Below are positions 7,308 through 16,858 of a stretch of DNA of 64,000 nt, in pieces. Origin of the DNA: Planococcus maitriensis. GTDB taxonomy: Bacteria > Bacillota > Bacilli > Bacillales_A > Planococcaceae. A program made the position numbers and the translations under genes. The notes beneath the pieces are model-generated. The model saw nothing but the letters and a program-made list of their open reading frames with translations. It did no database searches and was not told the DNA's origin. The DNA lies in contig NZ_QLZQ01000001.1 in the NCBI RefSeq assembly GCF_003289925.1, positions 992,001 to 1,056,000 on the forward strand, given 5' to 3'. Within the stretch, counting starts at the first letter, position 1, and every line of letters begins with the position of its first letter.

Positions 7308-8165
7308 ATGAAATTCGCAATTATCGGCGGAAACGCCCAGGCATTGCTGCTTGCACATCTACTGAAAAAAGAAGGCGAAGTCCAGCTGATCGTCATGGAC
7401 GAAGAACAAGCCGCCGATCTCAACGCGCATGGCCTCATATGTGGAACCGAACAACAGCGGATCGCTGCTTATACCGATTTCGAACAGGTGGACCCGAACG
7501 CTTACATATTCATTACGGTTCATTCAGAAGAACTGCCGCCCACATTAAGGCTGCTGAAAATCCGCCGTCCGAGCAATCCGCTCGTGTTTATCCAACAAGG
7601 GATGCTCTATGTCGAAAAAGCCCGTTTGCTGGCACACCGCCAGATCGCGGCCGGCACATTGGATTGCGACGCGGTCAAAGTCAATGCACATGAAATTAAG
7701 TACACAAAAACGCCTCAACTCAGCTTTGGTTTATTGAAGGGCGAGCCAGCGCATTTCGAACCGCTCACTAAAGTGGCCCAGATGGCTGTGCAGTGGACAG
7801 AGGACATCGAAAAGCGGCTGTTCGAACAACTGTTGAGGGACAGTCTCATCAATCCGTTGACGGCCATGATGAAAATCGAGAAGGGGCGCTTGATCACGGA
7901 ACCGAATGCTTACGAATTATTCCGCAATCTGTACAACGAAATGTATTTGGCGTTTCCGGAAATCGAAACCTTGCAGCCGATCGAACGTGTCGCAGCTTAT
8001 TGCGCCTCACACCCCGGGGAAATATCGGCTATGCTTGCAGACCGCATGGCCGGGGACCCGATGGATGTAGATGGCCTGATGCTGTATATCCTGCAGATTT
8101 CAAAATTGGATCTGCCTTTATTCAAAGCGTTTTACCATTTATTGAAGACTGTTGAGGAAAACTGA
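7308..8165 (+). CDS. Ketopantoate reductase family protein (PanE/YlbQ-like)
   Basis: 285 residues at the chromosomal position of Bacillus panE (ylbQ), before bshC. The N-terminus IIGGNAQALLLAHLL is a degenerate Rossmann nucleotide loop, whereas classical PanE has GxGxxG. The C-terminal helical domain has SLINPLTAMM, matching the conserved N-PLTA core of ketopantoate reductases. 2-dehydropantoate reductase (NADPH, pantothenate/CoA synthesis) is the best call, but the unusual nucleotide loop lowers certainty. The start at 7308 follows AAAAAGGAGGGG by 7 bp; the frame is open upstream to 7197 with no ribosome site. The stop overlaps the next ATG by one base. Confidence 0.78.
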   Translation: MKFAIIGGNAQALLLAHLLKKEGEVQLIVMDEEQAADLNAHGLICGTEQQRIAAYTDFEQVDPNAYIFITVHSEELPPTLRLLKIRRPSNPLVFIQQGMLYVEKARLLAHRQIAAGTLDCDAVKVNAHEIKYTKTPQLSFGLLKGEPAHFEPLTKVAQMAVQWTEDIEKRLFEQLLRDSLINPLTAMMKIEKGRLITEPNAYELFRNLYNEMYLAFPEIETLQPIERVAAYCASHPGEISAMLADRMAGDPMDVDGLMLYILQISKLDLPLFKAFYHLLKTVEEN

Positions 8166-8545
8166 TGGAATGGGTATCTACTGCCGGGAACGTATTGCTT
8201 TACGTCCCGTTTATCTTGTTTTTATTTGTCTACGCATTGAGCTATAAATCCAAGAAACGCAAAGCGCTTGGCATCGCTGCCGATATCACCGCTTTTCTCT
8301 TGTTCTTTTCAGTGCCGGCATCGATTGAATTGCTGTTTGGAGCAGAAGTCCAGCCTTTCATCTTCATGGCAGCCTTATTGTTTGCGATTTTTCTCCTGAT
8401 CCGGGAATGGAAGACCCAGAAAGAACTGGAAGTGATCAAATTCCTGCGCAAAGCCTGGCGCATTTGTTTCTTGGCTTTATCTGCAATTTATGCTGCCACT
8501 TGGCTTACGGGGCTGATATTTTTAGCGGCCCAATCATTCCGCTAA
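8165..8545 (+). CDS. DUF3397 family membrane protein
   Basis: A 126-residue protein with four predicted membrane helices (about 8-26, 36-54, 62-78 and 100-121), joined by short basic loops (KSKKRK near 28-33). It fits DUF3397, a family with no known function found between panE and bshC in many Bacillales. It is coupled to the preceding gene by a one-base overlap. Its stop codon TAA forms the loop of a short terminator hairpin. Confidence 0.8.
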   Translation: MEWVSTAGNVLLYVPFILFLFVYALSYKSKKRKALGIAADITAFLLFFSVPASIELLFGAEVQPFIFMAALLFAIFLLIREWKTQKELEVIKFLRKAWRICFLALSAIYAATWLTGLIFLAAQSFR

Positions 8546-8556
8546 GCGGATTTTTT
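8538..8556 (+). terminator. Short terminator over the DUF3397 stop codon
   Basis: TCCGC (8538-8542), TAA, GCGGA (8546-8550), then six T. The loop is the stop codon itself. The 5-bp stem is short, so efficiency is uncertain. Confidence 0.55.
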
Positions 8557-8574
8557 CTCAAGCAATCCACCTTT

Positions 8575-8583
8575 TGTTATAGT
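8575..8583 (+). promoter_or_regulatory. Possible extended -10 promoter of bshC
   Basis: TGTTATAGT gives TGN followed by a TATAGT -10 hexamer, 38 bp before the bshC start and just after the terminator. No good -35 is seen. Confidence 0.4.
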
Positions 8584-8620
8584 AGTCTTTGAATGTAAAG
8601 CGAAAAGGGGATTCAAATTC

Positions 8621-10240
8621 ATGAAATTAGAGGAGAAATACATACCGCCATCCTCCAAATTGATGGCTGATTATACGAATGAGGAACCAAAGATTTTGCA
8701 ATACTTTTCCTATAAGCCTTCTTTGGAACAAGCCCGTACAAGGCTTGAATCCCTTGAAAGCCACCCGGTCGACCGGAAAAGACTGGCATCCATCATCGAG
8801 GGCTATATGGAGCCTTTCGGGATATCTGAAGCGTCCAGGAAAAATCTGGCGCATTTCGAAGCAGGCGCATCGGTTGTCGTCACCGGCCAGCAGGCTGGAT
8901 TGCTGACCGGGCCATTATATACGGTGCACAAAGCGATTTCCTCAATTTTATTGGCGAAAGAAGCTTCTGAAAAGCTGGATACGCCGGTCGTTCCGGTTTT
9001 TTGGATTGCCGGTGAGGACCACGACTTGGCAGAGATCTGCCATATTTACCGCGAAACGAACGGGCGTGTCGAGAAACTGAATTATCCGCATGCCAAACTG
9101 GGGAAATGCGCTGCTTCATACGCGCCGCTCAAAACCGGGGAAATCGAGTCGTTTTTGGAAGAGTATTTCCGCAGCTTGCCTGAGACCGCCCATACGAAGG
9201 AAATCCATTCCCTAGTGTTCGGCCATCTTGGGAAAGCGGATACGTTCACCTCATTTTTCGCAAGCCTGCTCAACCATTTCTTTGAAAAAGAAGGCTTGCT
9301 ATACATCGATGCCGCATACGATCAATTGCGCGCTTATGAATCAAGCTTTTTTACAAAAATCATCGAAAACAGCGGGGCAATAGCGGAAACCGTTGTGGAA
9401 GCCGAAACTGCACTTCAAAAGGATGGCTATTCGGCAGGGATCGATGCCAAAGAGGAAGCGGCGCATCTTTTCATCACGATTGAAGGCGAGCGCTTGTTGC
9501 TTGAACGTGACGGAAGCCGTTTTGCCGTCAAGAATACCGCTCTGAGCTACACGGAACAAGAACTCTTGGATATCGCAAAGCGCGAGCCACAACGCCTCAG
9601 CAATAACGTCGTGACACGCCCATTGATGCAGGATCTCGTCTTCCCGGTTCTCGCTTTTGTCGGGGGGCCTGGAGAGATCGCCTATTGGGCAGCATTGAAA
9701 GGCGCTTTTGATGTAATGGGCATGGAAATGCCGATCGTCATGCCGCGGCTCAATGTCAGCCTGGTCGACCGGCGGACGGCAGCGCTATTGGACAAGAGGG
9801 GCCTGAGTTTCGAAGATGTCGTTGTCGAGCGGAAAATCCCCCAGCTGCGCAATGAGTTGCTCGATCATATAAGGGATGAAGAGACCGAAGCGAAAATCGA
9901 CAAGGTCAAGCAAGGCTTGGCTGAAGAGTACGAAGAACTGGTTAGCCGCTTTACGGCGGTGAGCGCCGGTCTCACGCCTTTAGCCGAAAAGAATTTACGC
10001 ATCCACTTGAATCAGCTCGACTTCCTGAAAAACAAGCTGCAAGATGAAGTGGCAATACAGAACAGCACGCAGTTCAATCAGCTGGCAGCGATTGAAAATG
10101 CTTTATTGCCTGAGGGCGGTTTACAGGAAAGAGTTTACAACCCGGTCCCATATTTGAATCAATATGGTGCGGCCTTGGTGGAAGACCTATTGGCCCTTCC
10201 GCTAAATTATGATACCACCCACAAAATTGTCATTCTTTAA
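8621..10240 (+). CDS. bshC: Bacillithiol biosynthesis cysteine-adding enzyme BshC
   Basis: 539 residues, the usual BshC length, beginning KLEEKYIPPSSKLMADY. The signature VVTGQQAGLLTGPLYTVHK (about 88-106) and PVFWIAGEDHDLAEI (about 124-138) are the Rossmann-core motifs of the family. A coiled-coil segment lies near 415-475. BshC joins cysteine to glucosaminyl-malate in the last step of bacillithiol synthesis, the main low-weight thiol of many Bacillota. It precedes mraZ as in Bacillus (yllA) and is followed by a strong terminator, so it is separate from the division cluster. Confidence 0.95.
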   Translation: MKLEEKYIPPSSKLMADYTNEEPKILQYFSYKPSLEQARTRLESLESHPVDRKRLASIIEGYMEPFGISEASRKNLAHFEAGASVVVTGQQAGLLTGPLYTVHKAISSILLAKEASEKLDTPVVPVFWIAGEDHDLAEICHIYRETNGRVEKLNYPHAKLGKCAASYAPLKTGEIESFLEEYFRSLPETAHTKEIHSLVFGHLGKADTFTSFFASLLNHFFEKEGLLYIDAAYDQLRAYESSFFTKIIENSGAIAETVVEAETALQKDGYSAGIDAKEEAAHLFITIEGERLLLERDGSRFAVKNTALSYTEQELLDIAKREPQRLSNNVVTRPLMQDLVFPVLAFVGGPGEIAYWAALKGAFDVMGMEMPIVMPRLNVSLVDRRTAALLDKRGLSFEDVVVERKIPQLRNELLDHIRDEETEAKIDKVKQGLAEEYEELVSRFTAVSAGLTPLAEKNLRIHLNQLDFLKNKLQDEVAIQNSTQFNQLAAIENALLPEGGLQERVYNPVPYLNQYGAALVEDLLALPLNYDTTHKIVIL

Positions 10241-10245
10241 CTTGG

Positions 10246-10272
10246 AAAAGCCTGCATATGCAGGCTTTTTTT
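10246..10272 (+). terminator. Strong terminator after bshC
   Basis: AAAAGCCTGC and GCAGGCTTTT form a 10-bp perfect stem around ATAT and run into seven T. Confidence 0.92.
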
Positions 10273-10332
10273 ATATGAAGTAAACTCTTTGAGATGAAAT
10301 GCTGTAACAATAGTGAAATATTTCAAAAACAA

Positions 10333-10358
10333 GTGGTGGCATGTGGGGGAATGTGGTA
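10333..10358 (+). promoter_or_regulatory. MraZ-binding repeats (three GTGG boxes)
   Basis: GTGGTG (10333), GTGGGG (10343) and GTGGTA (10353) recur at exact 10-bp steps with 4-bp spacers. A further GTGGGG lies at 10374 in the ribosome site region. This matches the known architecture of MraZ boxes upstream of mraZ. The array covers the -35 region of the promoter. Confidence 0.75.
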
Positions 10359-10365
10359 CATTAAT

Positions 10366-10371
10366 TATAAT
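10366..10371 (+). promoter_or_regulatory. -10 element of the dcw cluster promoter
   Basis: A perfect TATAAT lies 17 bp before the mraZ start. The sequence 17 bp upstream of it (GTGGGG) is not a good -35 and is part of the MraZ boxes, which suggests dependence on, or control by, MraZ. Confidence 0.55.
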
Positions 10372-10387
10372 AAGTGGGGTGAAAGGC

Positions 10388-10819
10388 ATGTTCATGGGCG
10401 AATTTCAACACAATGTTGATGCTAAGGGCAGATTAATCGTGCCTGCAAAATACCGTGAATTGCTTGGTGAGCATTTTGTGATCACCAGGGGCCTGGATCA
10501 GTGCTTATTTGGTTATCCGATGAATGAATGGAATAAAATTGAAGAAAAATTAAAAGAAATGCCAGTTACGAAAAAAGATGCGCGTGCATTCACCCGTTTT
10601 TTCTTCTCAGGGGCACAGGAAGTGGAACTTGATAAGCAGGGGCGCGTCAATATACCTGCATCGCTATTGTCATATGCGAAAATCGAAAAAGAGTGCGTCA
10701 TACTAGGCGTCTCCAACCGGTTCGAAATATGGGCGAAAGATGCATGGGAAACGTATTTCGAAGAATCCGAAGAATCCTTTAATGAAATTGCTGAAAACTT
10801 AACTGACTTTGATTTTTAA
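10388..10819 (+). CDS. mraZ: Transcriptional regulator MraZ
   Basis: 143 residues with two SpoVT-AbrB-like halves, each with the family motif: [13 protein letters not shown] (13-25) and [13 protein letters not shown] (about 84-96). MraZ is a ring-forming DNA-binding protein that controls the division/cell-wall cluster it heads. The start at 10388 gives the standard MFMGEF N-terminus and follows GGGGTGAAAGG; the frame is open upstream to 10313, but that stretch covers the promoter. Three GTGG boxes upstream suggest autoregulation. Confidence 0.96.
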   Translation: MFMGEFQHNVDAKGRLIVPAKYRELLGEHFVITRGLDQCLFGYPMNEWNKIEEKLKEMPVTKKDARAFTRFFFSGAQEVELDKQGRVNIPASLLSYAKIEKECVILGVSNRFEIWAKDAWETYFEESEESFNEIAENLTDFDF

Positions 10820-10840
10820 TTAACGAACGGGGGGACTGGG

Positions 10841-11779
10841 TTGTTCAATCACACTACAGTTTTGCTGCATGAAACTGTCGATGGGCTGAACATTCGTCCT
10901 GATGGCATATATGTAGATTGTACACTCGGCGGTGCGGGCCATAGCGAATATTTGGCCCAGCAGCTATCCGATCAGGGACATCTGTACTGCTTTGATCAGG
11001 ATGTGACAGCAATCGAGCATGCAAAGGAAAAACTGAAAGACCATTTACATAAGATCACTTTCATCCATGCGAATTTCAAGCATTTAAAAGATGAATTGGA
11101 AAAACACGGTGTCGAGAAAGTGGACGGCATCTTGTATGATTTGGGCGTTTCCTCGCCCCAGCTCGACACGCCGGAACGCGGTTTCAGCTATCACCACGAC
11201 GCCCCGCTCGATATGCGGATGGACCAGAGCGCGGAACTAAGCGCTTACCACGTCGTCAACGAATGGCGCTTTGAAGACTTGGTGCGCATTTTCTACCGCT
11301 ACGGGGAGGAAAAATTCTCCAAGCAAATTGCGCGTAAAATCGAGGCTGCCCGGGAAAAGCAACCGATCGAAACGACAGCGCAGCTGGTTGAATGCATCAA
11401 AGAGGGCATACCGGCACCCGCGAGGCGCAAAGGCGGCCATCCGGCAAAGCGCGTGTTCCAAGCGATCCGTATCGCAGTGAACGATGAGCTCGGGGCTGCT
11501 GAGACTTCTTTGCAGGATGCAATCGACATGCTTGCAGTCGGTGGAAGAATCAGCGTCATCACTTTCCATTCGCTTGAAGACCGCTTGACGAAGGCATTGT
11601 TCAAGGAAGCTTCATCGCTTCCGGAGTTGCCTCCGAACTTGCCGGTCATCCCGGATGGGCTAGAACCGAAATTGAAATTAATCACTCGAAAACCAATATT
11701 GCCATCGGAAGAAGAATTGGCGCATAATAATCGGTCGCGTTCCGCCAAGTTGCGGATTGCGGAGAAAATCAAACTCTAA
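10841..11779 (+). CDS. rsmH: 16S rRNA (cytosine1402-N4)-methyltransferase RsmH
   Basis: 312 residues with the SAM-binding motif [10 protein letters not shown] (about 28-37), plus the family signatures [16 protein letters not shown] and [20 protein letters not shown]. It methylates N4 of C1402 in the ribosomal decoding site. It starts with TTG, supported by GGGGGG about 8 bp upstream and by the usual [14 protein letters not shown]-terminus. It is the second gene of the mraZ operon and is followed 12 bp later by ftsL. Confidence 0.96.
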   Translation: MFNHTTVLLHETVDGLNIRPDGIYVDCTLGGAGHSEYLAQQLSDQGHLYCFDQDVTAIEHAKEKLKDHLHKITFIHANFKHLKDELEKHGVEKVDGILYDLGVSSPQLDTPERGFSYHHDAPLDMRMDQSAELSAYHVVNEWRFEDLVRIFYRYGEEKFSKQIARKIEAAREKQPIETTAQLVECIKEGIPAPARRKGGHPAKRVFQAIRIAVNDELGAAETSLQDAIDMLAVGGRISVITFHSLEDRLTKALFKEASSLPELPPNLPVIPDGLEPKLKLITRKPILPSEEELAHNNRSRSAKLRIAEKIKL

Positions 11780-11791
11780 GGACGTGTTTAA

Positions 11792-12151
11792 ATGGCGTTG
11801 AATGCGAGAACCCAAACCTACATCCAGCAGCCGGCCGTTCCGCAAAGTCCGAATAGACAGCCGGCAAAAAAGAAAAAACGCATCACCAAAGGCGAGAAGA
11901 TCCTTTATACAGCTTTCCTGGCTGTCTGCATCATGTGCGCATTGCTCGTCTTGCAAAACCAGTCGACGATCCAAGCTTCCACGCAGGAAATCCAGACAAT
12001 TGAAAATTCAATCAATGAAACGACGAAACAAAATACCGATTTGTCCGTGCAAGTAAGTGAACTGTCTTCATATGAGCGCATTTGGTCGAAAGCAAAGGAT
12101 TACGGCTTAAAATTAAATGAGCGAAATGTAAAGGTAGTGCCAGGGCAATGA
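11792..12151 (+). CDS. ftsL: Cell division protein FtsL
   Basis: A 119-residue bitopic protein. A basic cytoplasmic N-terminus (KKKKRITKGEK near 28-38) leads to one membrane helix (about 40-57) and an extracytoplasmic leucine-zipper-like coiled coil (about 62-95). FtsL binds DivIC and DivIB and helps activate the division peptidoglycan synthase. It overlaps pbpB by 4 bp (ATGA). Sequence is poorly conserved in the family, so the call rests on topology and position between rsmH and pbpB. Confidence 0.9.
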   Translation: MALNARTQTYIQQPAVPQSPNRQPAKKKKRITKGEKILYTAFLAVCIMCALLVLQNQSTIQASTQEIQTIENSINETTKQNTDLSVQVSELSSYERIWSKAKDYGLKLNERNVKVVPGQ

Positions 12152-14469
12152 AGAAAAAATTTCGTTTTCAAGGAGGAGCCTTTCTGCTATTTTTACTATT
12201 TGCAGGGCTCTTTTTCCTTTTAATGGCCAGAATAATCACAATTCAAGCGACGGGCAAAGTGGAAGGCCAGGAATTGGCTGCGAGAGCAGCTGCCAAATAC
12301 AGCCAGGAAGAAGTATTGACCGCAGAACGCGGGAAGATTCTGGACCGCAACGGTGAAGTCATTGCAGAAGATACATTGACATATAAACTAGTGGCGGTGC
12401 TGGATGAATCGGTGACGACAAATCCGGAACAACCGAACCACGTCATCGATGCCGAAGAAACAGCGGCGTACCTGTCTGAGCAATTGGGGACGCCCAAAGA
12501 AGAATTGTTAAGCATTTTGGAAAATGGGATTGAAAAAGACCGTTACCAGGTGGAGTTCGGCGCAGCCGGGCGTGAAATCAGCCATACCCAGATGCTTGAA
12601 ATGAAAGAAAAAGATTTGCCGGGCTTATTGTTCGTCAAGGACCTTAAACGCCTTTACCCGAACGGTGTGTTCGCTTCCCATTTGATCGGATTCGCCATGA
12701 AAGAAGAATTCGAGGACGGGCAAGTGAAAACCAAAGGCAAGATGGGCTTGGAATCGATCCATGATGAAGTATTGACGGGCAAGAACGGGAAAATGGAATT
12801 CGACACCGATAAATGGGGTTATTTATTGCCGAACAGCCAAGAAGCTGTCACTCCCGCTGTCGATGGATCCAATCTCCAATTGACGCTGGACCGCACGCTC
12901 CAGAACTTTCTGGAAGATGCCATGTCGAGCGTCCAGGAAGAATATAATCCGGCGCGCATGATCGCAGTGATCGCAGATCCGGATACAGGCGAGATCTTGG
13001 GCATGTCCCAGCGCCCGACCTTCAACCCGAACACGCGCGAAGGCTTATCGGACAACTGGTTGAATGAAAGCATCGAGCTGACGATCGAGCCTGGCTCGCC
13101 GATGAAAGTCTTCACATTGGCAGCGGCTGTCGAAGAAGGCAAATGGGACCCGAATGCTTATTACGATTCCGGTACCTATACATTGCTGGACCGCACGATC
13201 GGCGACCATAACAGCGGCCGCGGCTGGGGCAGCATCACGTTCCTTGAGGGCTTCCAGCGTTCTTCCAACGTCTCGATGGGCTATTTGCTTGAACGCCTCG
13301 GGCCGGATACTTTCATGGATTACGTGGACGCTTTCGGGTTTGGCGAAAAAACGGGCATTGACTTGCCGAATGAAGCGGCAGGAAAAATCCTCGATCAATA
13401 CCCGATCAATAAATTGACCACCTCCTACGGGCAGGGATCGACTGTGACGCCAATCCAGATGATCCAGGCAGCTACTGCCATTGCCGGAGACGGCACGATG
13501 ATGAAACCGTATATCATCGACCAAATCAAAAACCCCGATACAGGCGATGTGACGGTGAAATCCGAGCCTGAACAAGCCGGCACGCCGATTTCAGCCGAAA
13601 CGGCGAAAGAAGTGCGGGAAATCATGGCTTCCACTGTCACATCGGAAGTAGGGTCGGCAAAAGGCTTCGCATTGCAGGACTATTCTGTTGCCGGGAAGAC
13701 GGGAACAGCGCAAGTTCCAGGAGAAGATGGCCGATATATGTCGGGCACGAACAATTATTTGTTCTCATTCCTCGGAATGGCACCGGCAGAAGATCCGGAA
13801 CTGTTGATTTATATCGGGGTGCAGCAGCCTCAATTGCCAGCGGATGAATACGGTTCGGTGCCCGTGTCCAAAATCTTCACTTCGGTCATGGAGAATGGGT
13901 TGAAGTATTTGAACATCGCACCAGAGAACTCCGTGGAAGCAAAAACTGTCGAAGTCGATGATTATACAGGGCTTCCTGTGGGAGAAGCGGTTTCCCAGCT
14001 CAAGGCCAAGGGGTTGAACCCGGTCATTGCTGGCGATAATTCTCAAATAAGCGACCAATATCCAAACGCCGGCGAGAAACTGGTGGCTGGTGAAAACATC
14101 ATTTTGAGAACCGGCGGCACCACGGCTATCCCGGATTTCACAGGCTGGTCGAAACGGGAGCTGCTGGCATTCCAGGCACTCAGCGGATTGCCGCTTGGGA
14201 TTGCCGGGCAAGGCTTCGCCATGACGCAAAGTGTTGCCGAAGGCGCCGTGCCAGAGAGCGGTGAATCTGTTATCATCGAATTGCAGCCTCCCGAAGTGTT
14301 CTATCCGGAGCAATCGCTGAATGCTGAAGAGGCACAGTTGCCTGACGGTGAATCAGCTGCAACGGAAAGCCAAGAAAGCGCTGGGCCGCTGCCGGAAGAA
14401 TCAACGGAAGAGCCGACAGGACCAATGGAAGAACCGACGGAACCATCCGTAACTAACGAAAATGAATAA
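12148..14469 (+). CDS. pbpB: Division transpeptidase, penicillin-binding protein 2B (FtsI)
   Basis: 773 residues. One N-terminal membrane helix (about 10-31) is followed by a dimerisation domain, then a transpeptidase domain with Ser317 and Lys320 (SPMK), SSN (372-374) and KTG (517-519). Two PASTA domains follow (about 595-715), then a Glu/Pro-rich acidic tail of about 50 residues (PEESTEEPTGPMEEPTEP). It crosslinks septal peptidoglycan. In Bacillus this gene is followed by spoVD and murE; here mraY follows directly. The tail is longer and more acidic than I would expect for PBP2B. Confidence 0.94.
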   Translation: MKKKFRFQGGAFLLFLLFAGLFFLLMARIITIQATGKVEGQELAARAAAKYSQEEVLTAERGKILDRNGEVIAEDTLTYKLVAVLDESVTTNPEQPNHVIDAEETAAYLSEQLGTPKEELLSILENGIEKDRYQVEFGAAGREISHTQMLEMKEKDLPGLLFVKDLKRLYPNGVFASHLIGFAMKEEFEDGQVKTKGKMGLESIHDEVLTGKNGKMEFDTDKWGYLLPNSQEAVTPAVDGSNLQLTLDRTLQNFLEDAMSSVQEEYNPARMIAVIADPDTGEILGMSQRPTFNPNTREGLSDNWLNESIELTIEPGSPMKVFTLAAAVEEGKWDPNAYYDSGTYTLLDRTIGDHNSGRGWGSITFLEGFQRSSNVSMGYLLERLGPDTFMDYVDAFGFGEKTGIDLPNEAAGKILDQYPINKLTTSYGQGSTVTPIQMIQAATAIAGDGTMMKPYIIDQIKNPDTGDVTVKSEPEQAGTPISAETAKEVREIMASTVTSEVGSAKGFALQDYSVAGKTGTAQVPGEDGRYMSGTNNYLFSFLGMAPAEDPELLIYIGVQQPQLPADEYGSVPVSKIFTSVMENGLKYLNIAPENSVEAKTVEVDDYTGLPVGEAVSQLKAKGLNPVIAGDNSQISDQYPNAGEKLVAGENIILRTGGTTAIPDFTGWSKRELLAFQALSGLPLGIAGQGFAMTQSVAEGAVPESGESVIIELQPPEVFYPEQSLNAEEAQLPDGESAATESQESAGPLPEESTEEPTGPMEEPTEPSVTNENE

Positions 14470-14506
14470 ATGAACGAGTGTACTCGTCTTTAAAGGAGCT
14501 CTATTA

Positions 14507-15475
14507 ATGGAAGGTATAAATTTATTTGGATTCGGGATCGCATTGATCATGACCGTCGTATTGATGCCGGTATTCATCCCGCTATTGAAACGCATGAAAT
14601 TCGGGCAAAGCATTCGCGAGGAAGGCCCGGAATCGCATCTGAAAAAAACGGGGACACCGACGATGGGGGGATTGGTGTTCCTGATCTCTATTATTGTGAC
14701 GGTCTTATTGGTAGCCGCTTTCAATGGTGAATTGGCGACCCAAGTAGTCATTTTGCTGATTGTCCTATTCGGTTATGGATTGATCGGATTTTTGGATGAC
14801 TTCATCAAAGTGGTGTTGAAGCGCAACCTTGGGCTGACCTCTCTCCAGAAATTGCTGGCGCAAATCGTCATCGCGGTCTTATCCTTCTTTTTGCTGCGCG
14901 CAAACGGATTCGATACAGCACTAGGCATTCCCTTTACGGATGCATCCATCGAACTCGGCTGGGTATACGTCCTGTTCATCGTGTTCTGGCTGGTCGGCTT
15001 CTCGAACGCCGTCAACTTGACGGACGGGCTGGACGGGCTGGTCGCAGGAACGGCCTCCATCGCTTTTGCTGCATTCGGCATGCTGGCAATCACCCAGCAG
15101 GAAACCGGGATCGCTTTGTTCACGTTTGCCGTGGCAGGCGGGTTGCTCGGCTTCCTTGTCTTCAACAAATACCCTGCCAAAGTATTCATGGGCGATACAG
15201 GATCCTTGGCTCTTGGCGGTGCCTTGGCCATGGTTTCGATCCTATTGAAACAGGAATTGCTTCTGCTCTTGATCGGGTTGGTGTTCGTCATCGAAACCGC
15301 TTCGGTCATCTTGCAGGTCGGGAGCTTTAAATTACGGAAAAAACGCATTTTCAAAATGAGCCCGATCCATCACCATTTTGAGTTGAGCGGCTGGTCTGAA
15401 TGGAAAGTGGTCACCGTATTTTGGGGTGTCGGCCTCGTCAGCGCCGCGATTGCCGTTTTATTGGAGGTTATGTAA
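14507..15475 (+). CDS. mraY: Phospho-N-acetylmuramoyl-pentapeptide transferase MraY
   Basis: A 322-residue polytopic membrane protein with about ten helices. Signatures visible include [10 protein letters not shown] (about 45-54), LGFLDDF-type [18 protein letters not shown] (about 170-178) and the HHHFE motif ([11 protein letters not shown] near 285-295). It makes lipid I from UDP-MurNAc-pentapeptide and undecaprenyl phosphate at the inner membrane face. Its stop is immediately followed by the murD start. Confidence 0.96.
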   Translation: MEGINLFGFGIALIMTVVLMPVFIPLLKRMKFGQSIREEGPESHLKKTGTPTMGGLVFLISIIVTVLLVAAFNGELATQVVILLIVLFGYGLIGFLDDFIKVVLKRNLGLTSLQKLLAQIVIAVLSFFLLRANGFDTALGIPFTDASIELGWVYVLFIVFWLVGFSNAVNLTDGLDGLVAGTASIAFAAFGMLAITQQETGIALFTFAVAGGLLGFLVFNKYPAKVFMGDTGSLALGGALAMVSILLKQELLLLLIGLVFVIETASVILQVGSFKLRKKRIFKMSPIHHHFELSGWSEWKVVTVFWGVGLVSAAIAVLLEVM

Positions 15476-16840
15476 ATGAAAGATTTACCGCAATTGCATC
15501 AAAAGAAAGTGCTAGTGCTCGGGTTGGCGAAAAGCGGCTTTACGGCTGCCCGCCTTTTACATAAACTTGGGGCATTCGTGACGGTCAATGATTCCAAACC
15601 GTTCGAAGAAAACCCCGAAGCCCAGGAACTGTTGAATTTGGGGGTAACTGTCATCTGCGGACGCCATCCCGAAGATTTATTGGATGAAGGCTTTGAACTG
15701 GTCATCAAAAATCCAGGGATTCCGTACCGCAACCTGTTGATCCGGAAAGCTTTGGAAAAAGGCATACCCGTCTGGACGGAAATCGAGCTGGCCTACCGCA
15801 TCAGCGAAGCGCCATTTATCGGCATCACCGGATCGAACGGGAAAACCACGACAACGACACTGTTATTCCATATGCTCAACCAAGACGGCAAGTCACCGCT
15901 TATTGCAGGGAATATCGGCACGGTGGCAAGCGGCGTGGCGGAAAAAGCGACAGCTGACAATGTCATCGTCACAGAGCTTTCCTCATTCCAATTAAAAGGG
16001 ACGGAATCCTTCCGCCCTCATATCTCGATCATCACCAATCTATACGAAGCGCACCTCGATTACCACGGATCGCTGGAGGATTATATTGGGTCGAAAAAGA
16101 AAATCACGGAAAACCAGGCCGCAGAAGATTATTTCATCTACAACGCCGACCAGCAGATGCTTGTGGACCATGCCAAGACAGTCAAAGCACAAGGCATTCC
16201 TTTCACATTGAAAGGCCGTACAGAAGAAAGCATCAGTGCAGACAGCGAATTCATTTATTGGCAAGGGGAACCGCTGATCGAACGCAAGCGCATCATGCTG
16301 GCGGGGGAGCACAATCTCGAGAACATTTTATCCGCCACTGCGGCAACGCTTCTTTCCGGAGGAACGAAAGAAACGATCATCCGCGTGTTGACTTCTTTCA
16401 CAGGGGTCAAGCATCGTTCCCAATATGTGGGGGAATGGCAGGGAAGACGCTTCTACAACGATTCAAAAGCGACGAATGCCCTCGCCACCAAAAGCGCACT
16501 GGAAGCATTCAGCGACAACATCGTATTGCTTGCGGGCGGATTGGAGCGCCAACATTCACTGGAAGAATTGCGCCCCTATATGGACCGTGTAAAAGTCCTC
16601 GTCACTTTCGGGGAGACGGCGGACCGTTTTGCTGAATTTGCGGGAAGCTGCAATGTCCCGACCGTGATCAAGGCAGGCTTGATGGAGGATGCTGTCGATC
16701 AAGCGGTCAGCAGTTCATCACCGAAGGATACGATTTTATTATCTCCTGCTTGTGCGAGCTGGGATCAATACGAAAGTTTTGAAGTCCGTGGCGATGCGTT
16801 CATCGAAGCGGCACGAAAATATACAGAAGCGAACGAATAA
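15476..16840 (+). CDS. murD: UDP-N-acetylmuramoylalanine-D-glutamate ligase MurD
   Basis: 454 residues. The Mur-ligase ATP loop is GSNGKTTTT (about 118-126), and the central domain has ELSSFQLKG and the C-terminal domain NDSKATN. It adds D-Glu to UDP-MurNAc-L-Ala. It directly abuts mraY. The Bacillus neighbours spoVE, murG and murB are missing between this gene and divIB. Confidence 0.95.
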   Translation: MKDLPQLHQKKVLVLGLAKSGFTAARLLHKLGAFVTVNDSKPFEENPEAQELLNLGVTVICGRHPEDLLDEGFELVIKNPGIPYRNLLIRKALEKGIPVWTEIELAYRISEAPFIGITGSNGKTTTTTLLFHMLNQDGKSPLIAGNIGTVASGVAEKATADNVIVTELSSFQLKGTESFRPHISIITNLYEAHLDYHGSLEDYIGSKKKITENQAAEDYFIYNADQQMLVDHAKTVKAQGIPFTLKGRTEESISADSEFIYWQGEPLIERKRIMLAGEHNLENILSATAATLLSGGTKETIIRVLTSFTGVKHRSQYVGEWQGRRFYNDSKATNALATKSALEAFSDNIVLLAGGLERQHSLEELRPYMDRVKVLVTFGETADRFAEFAGSCNVPTVIKAGLMEDAVDQAVSSSSPKDTILLSPACASWDQYESFEVRGDAFIEAARKYTEANE

Positions 16841-16858
16841 GGTGAAGGAGCGGCGGAT

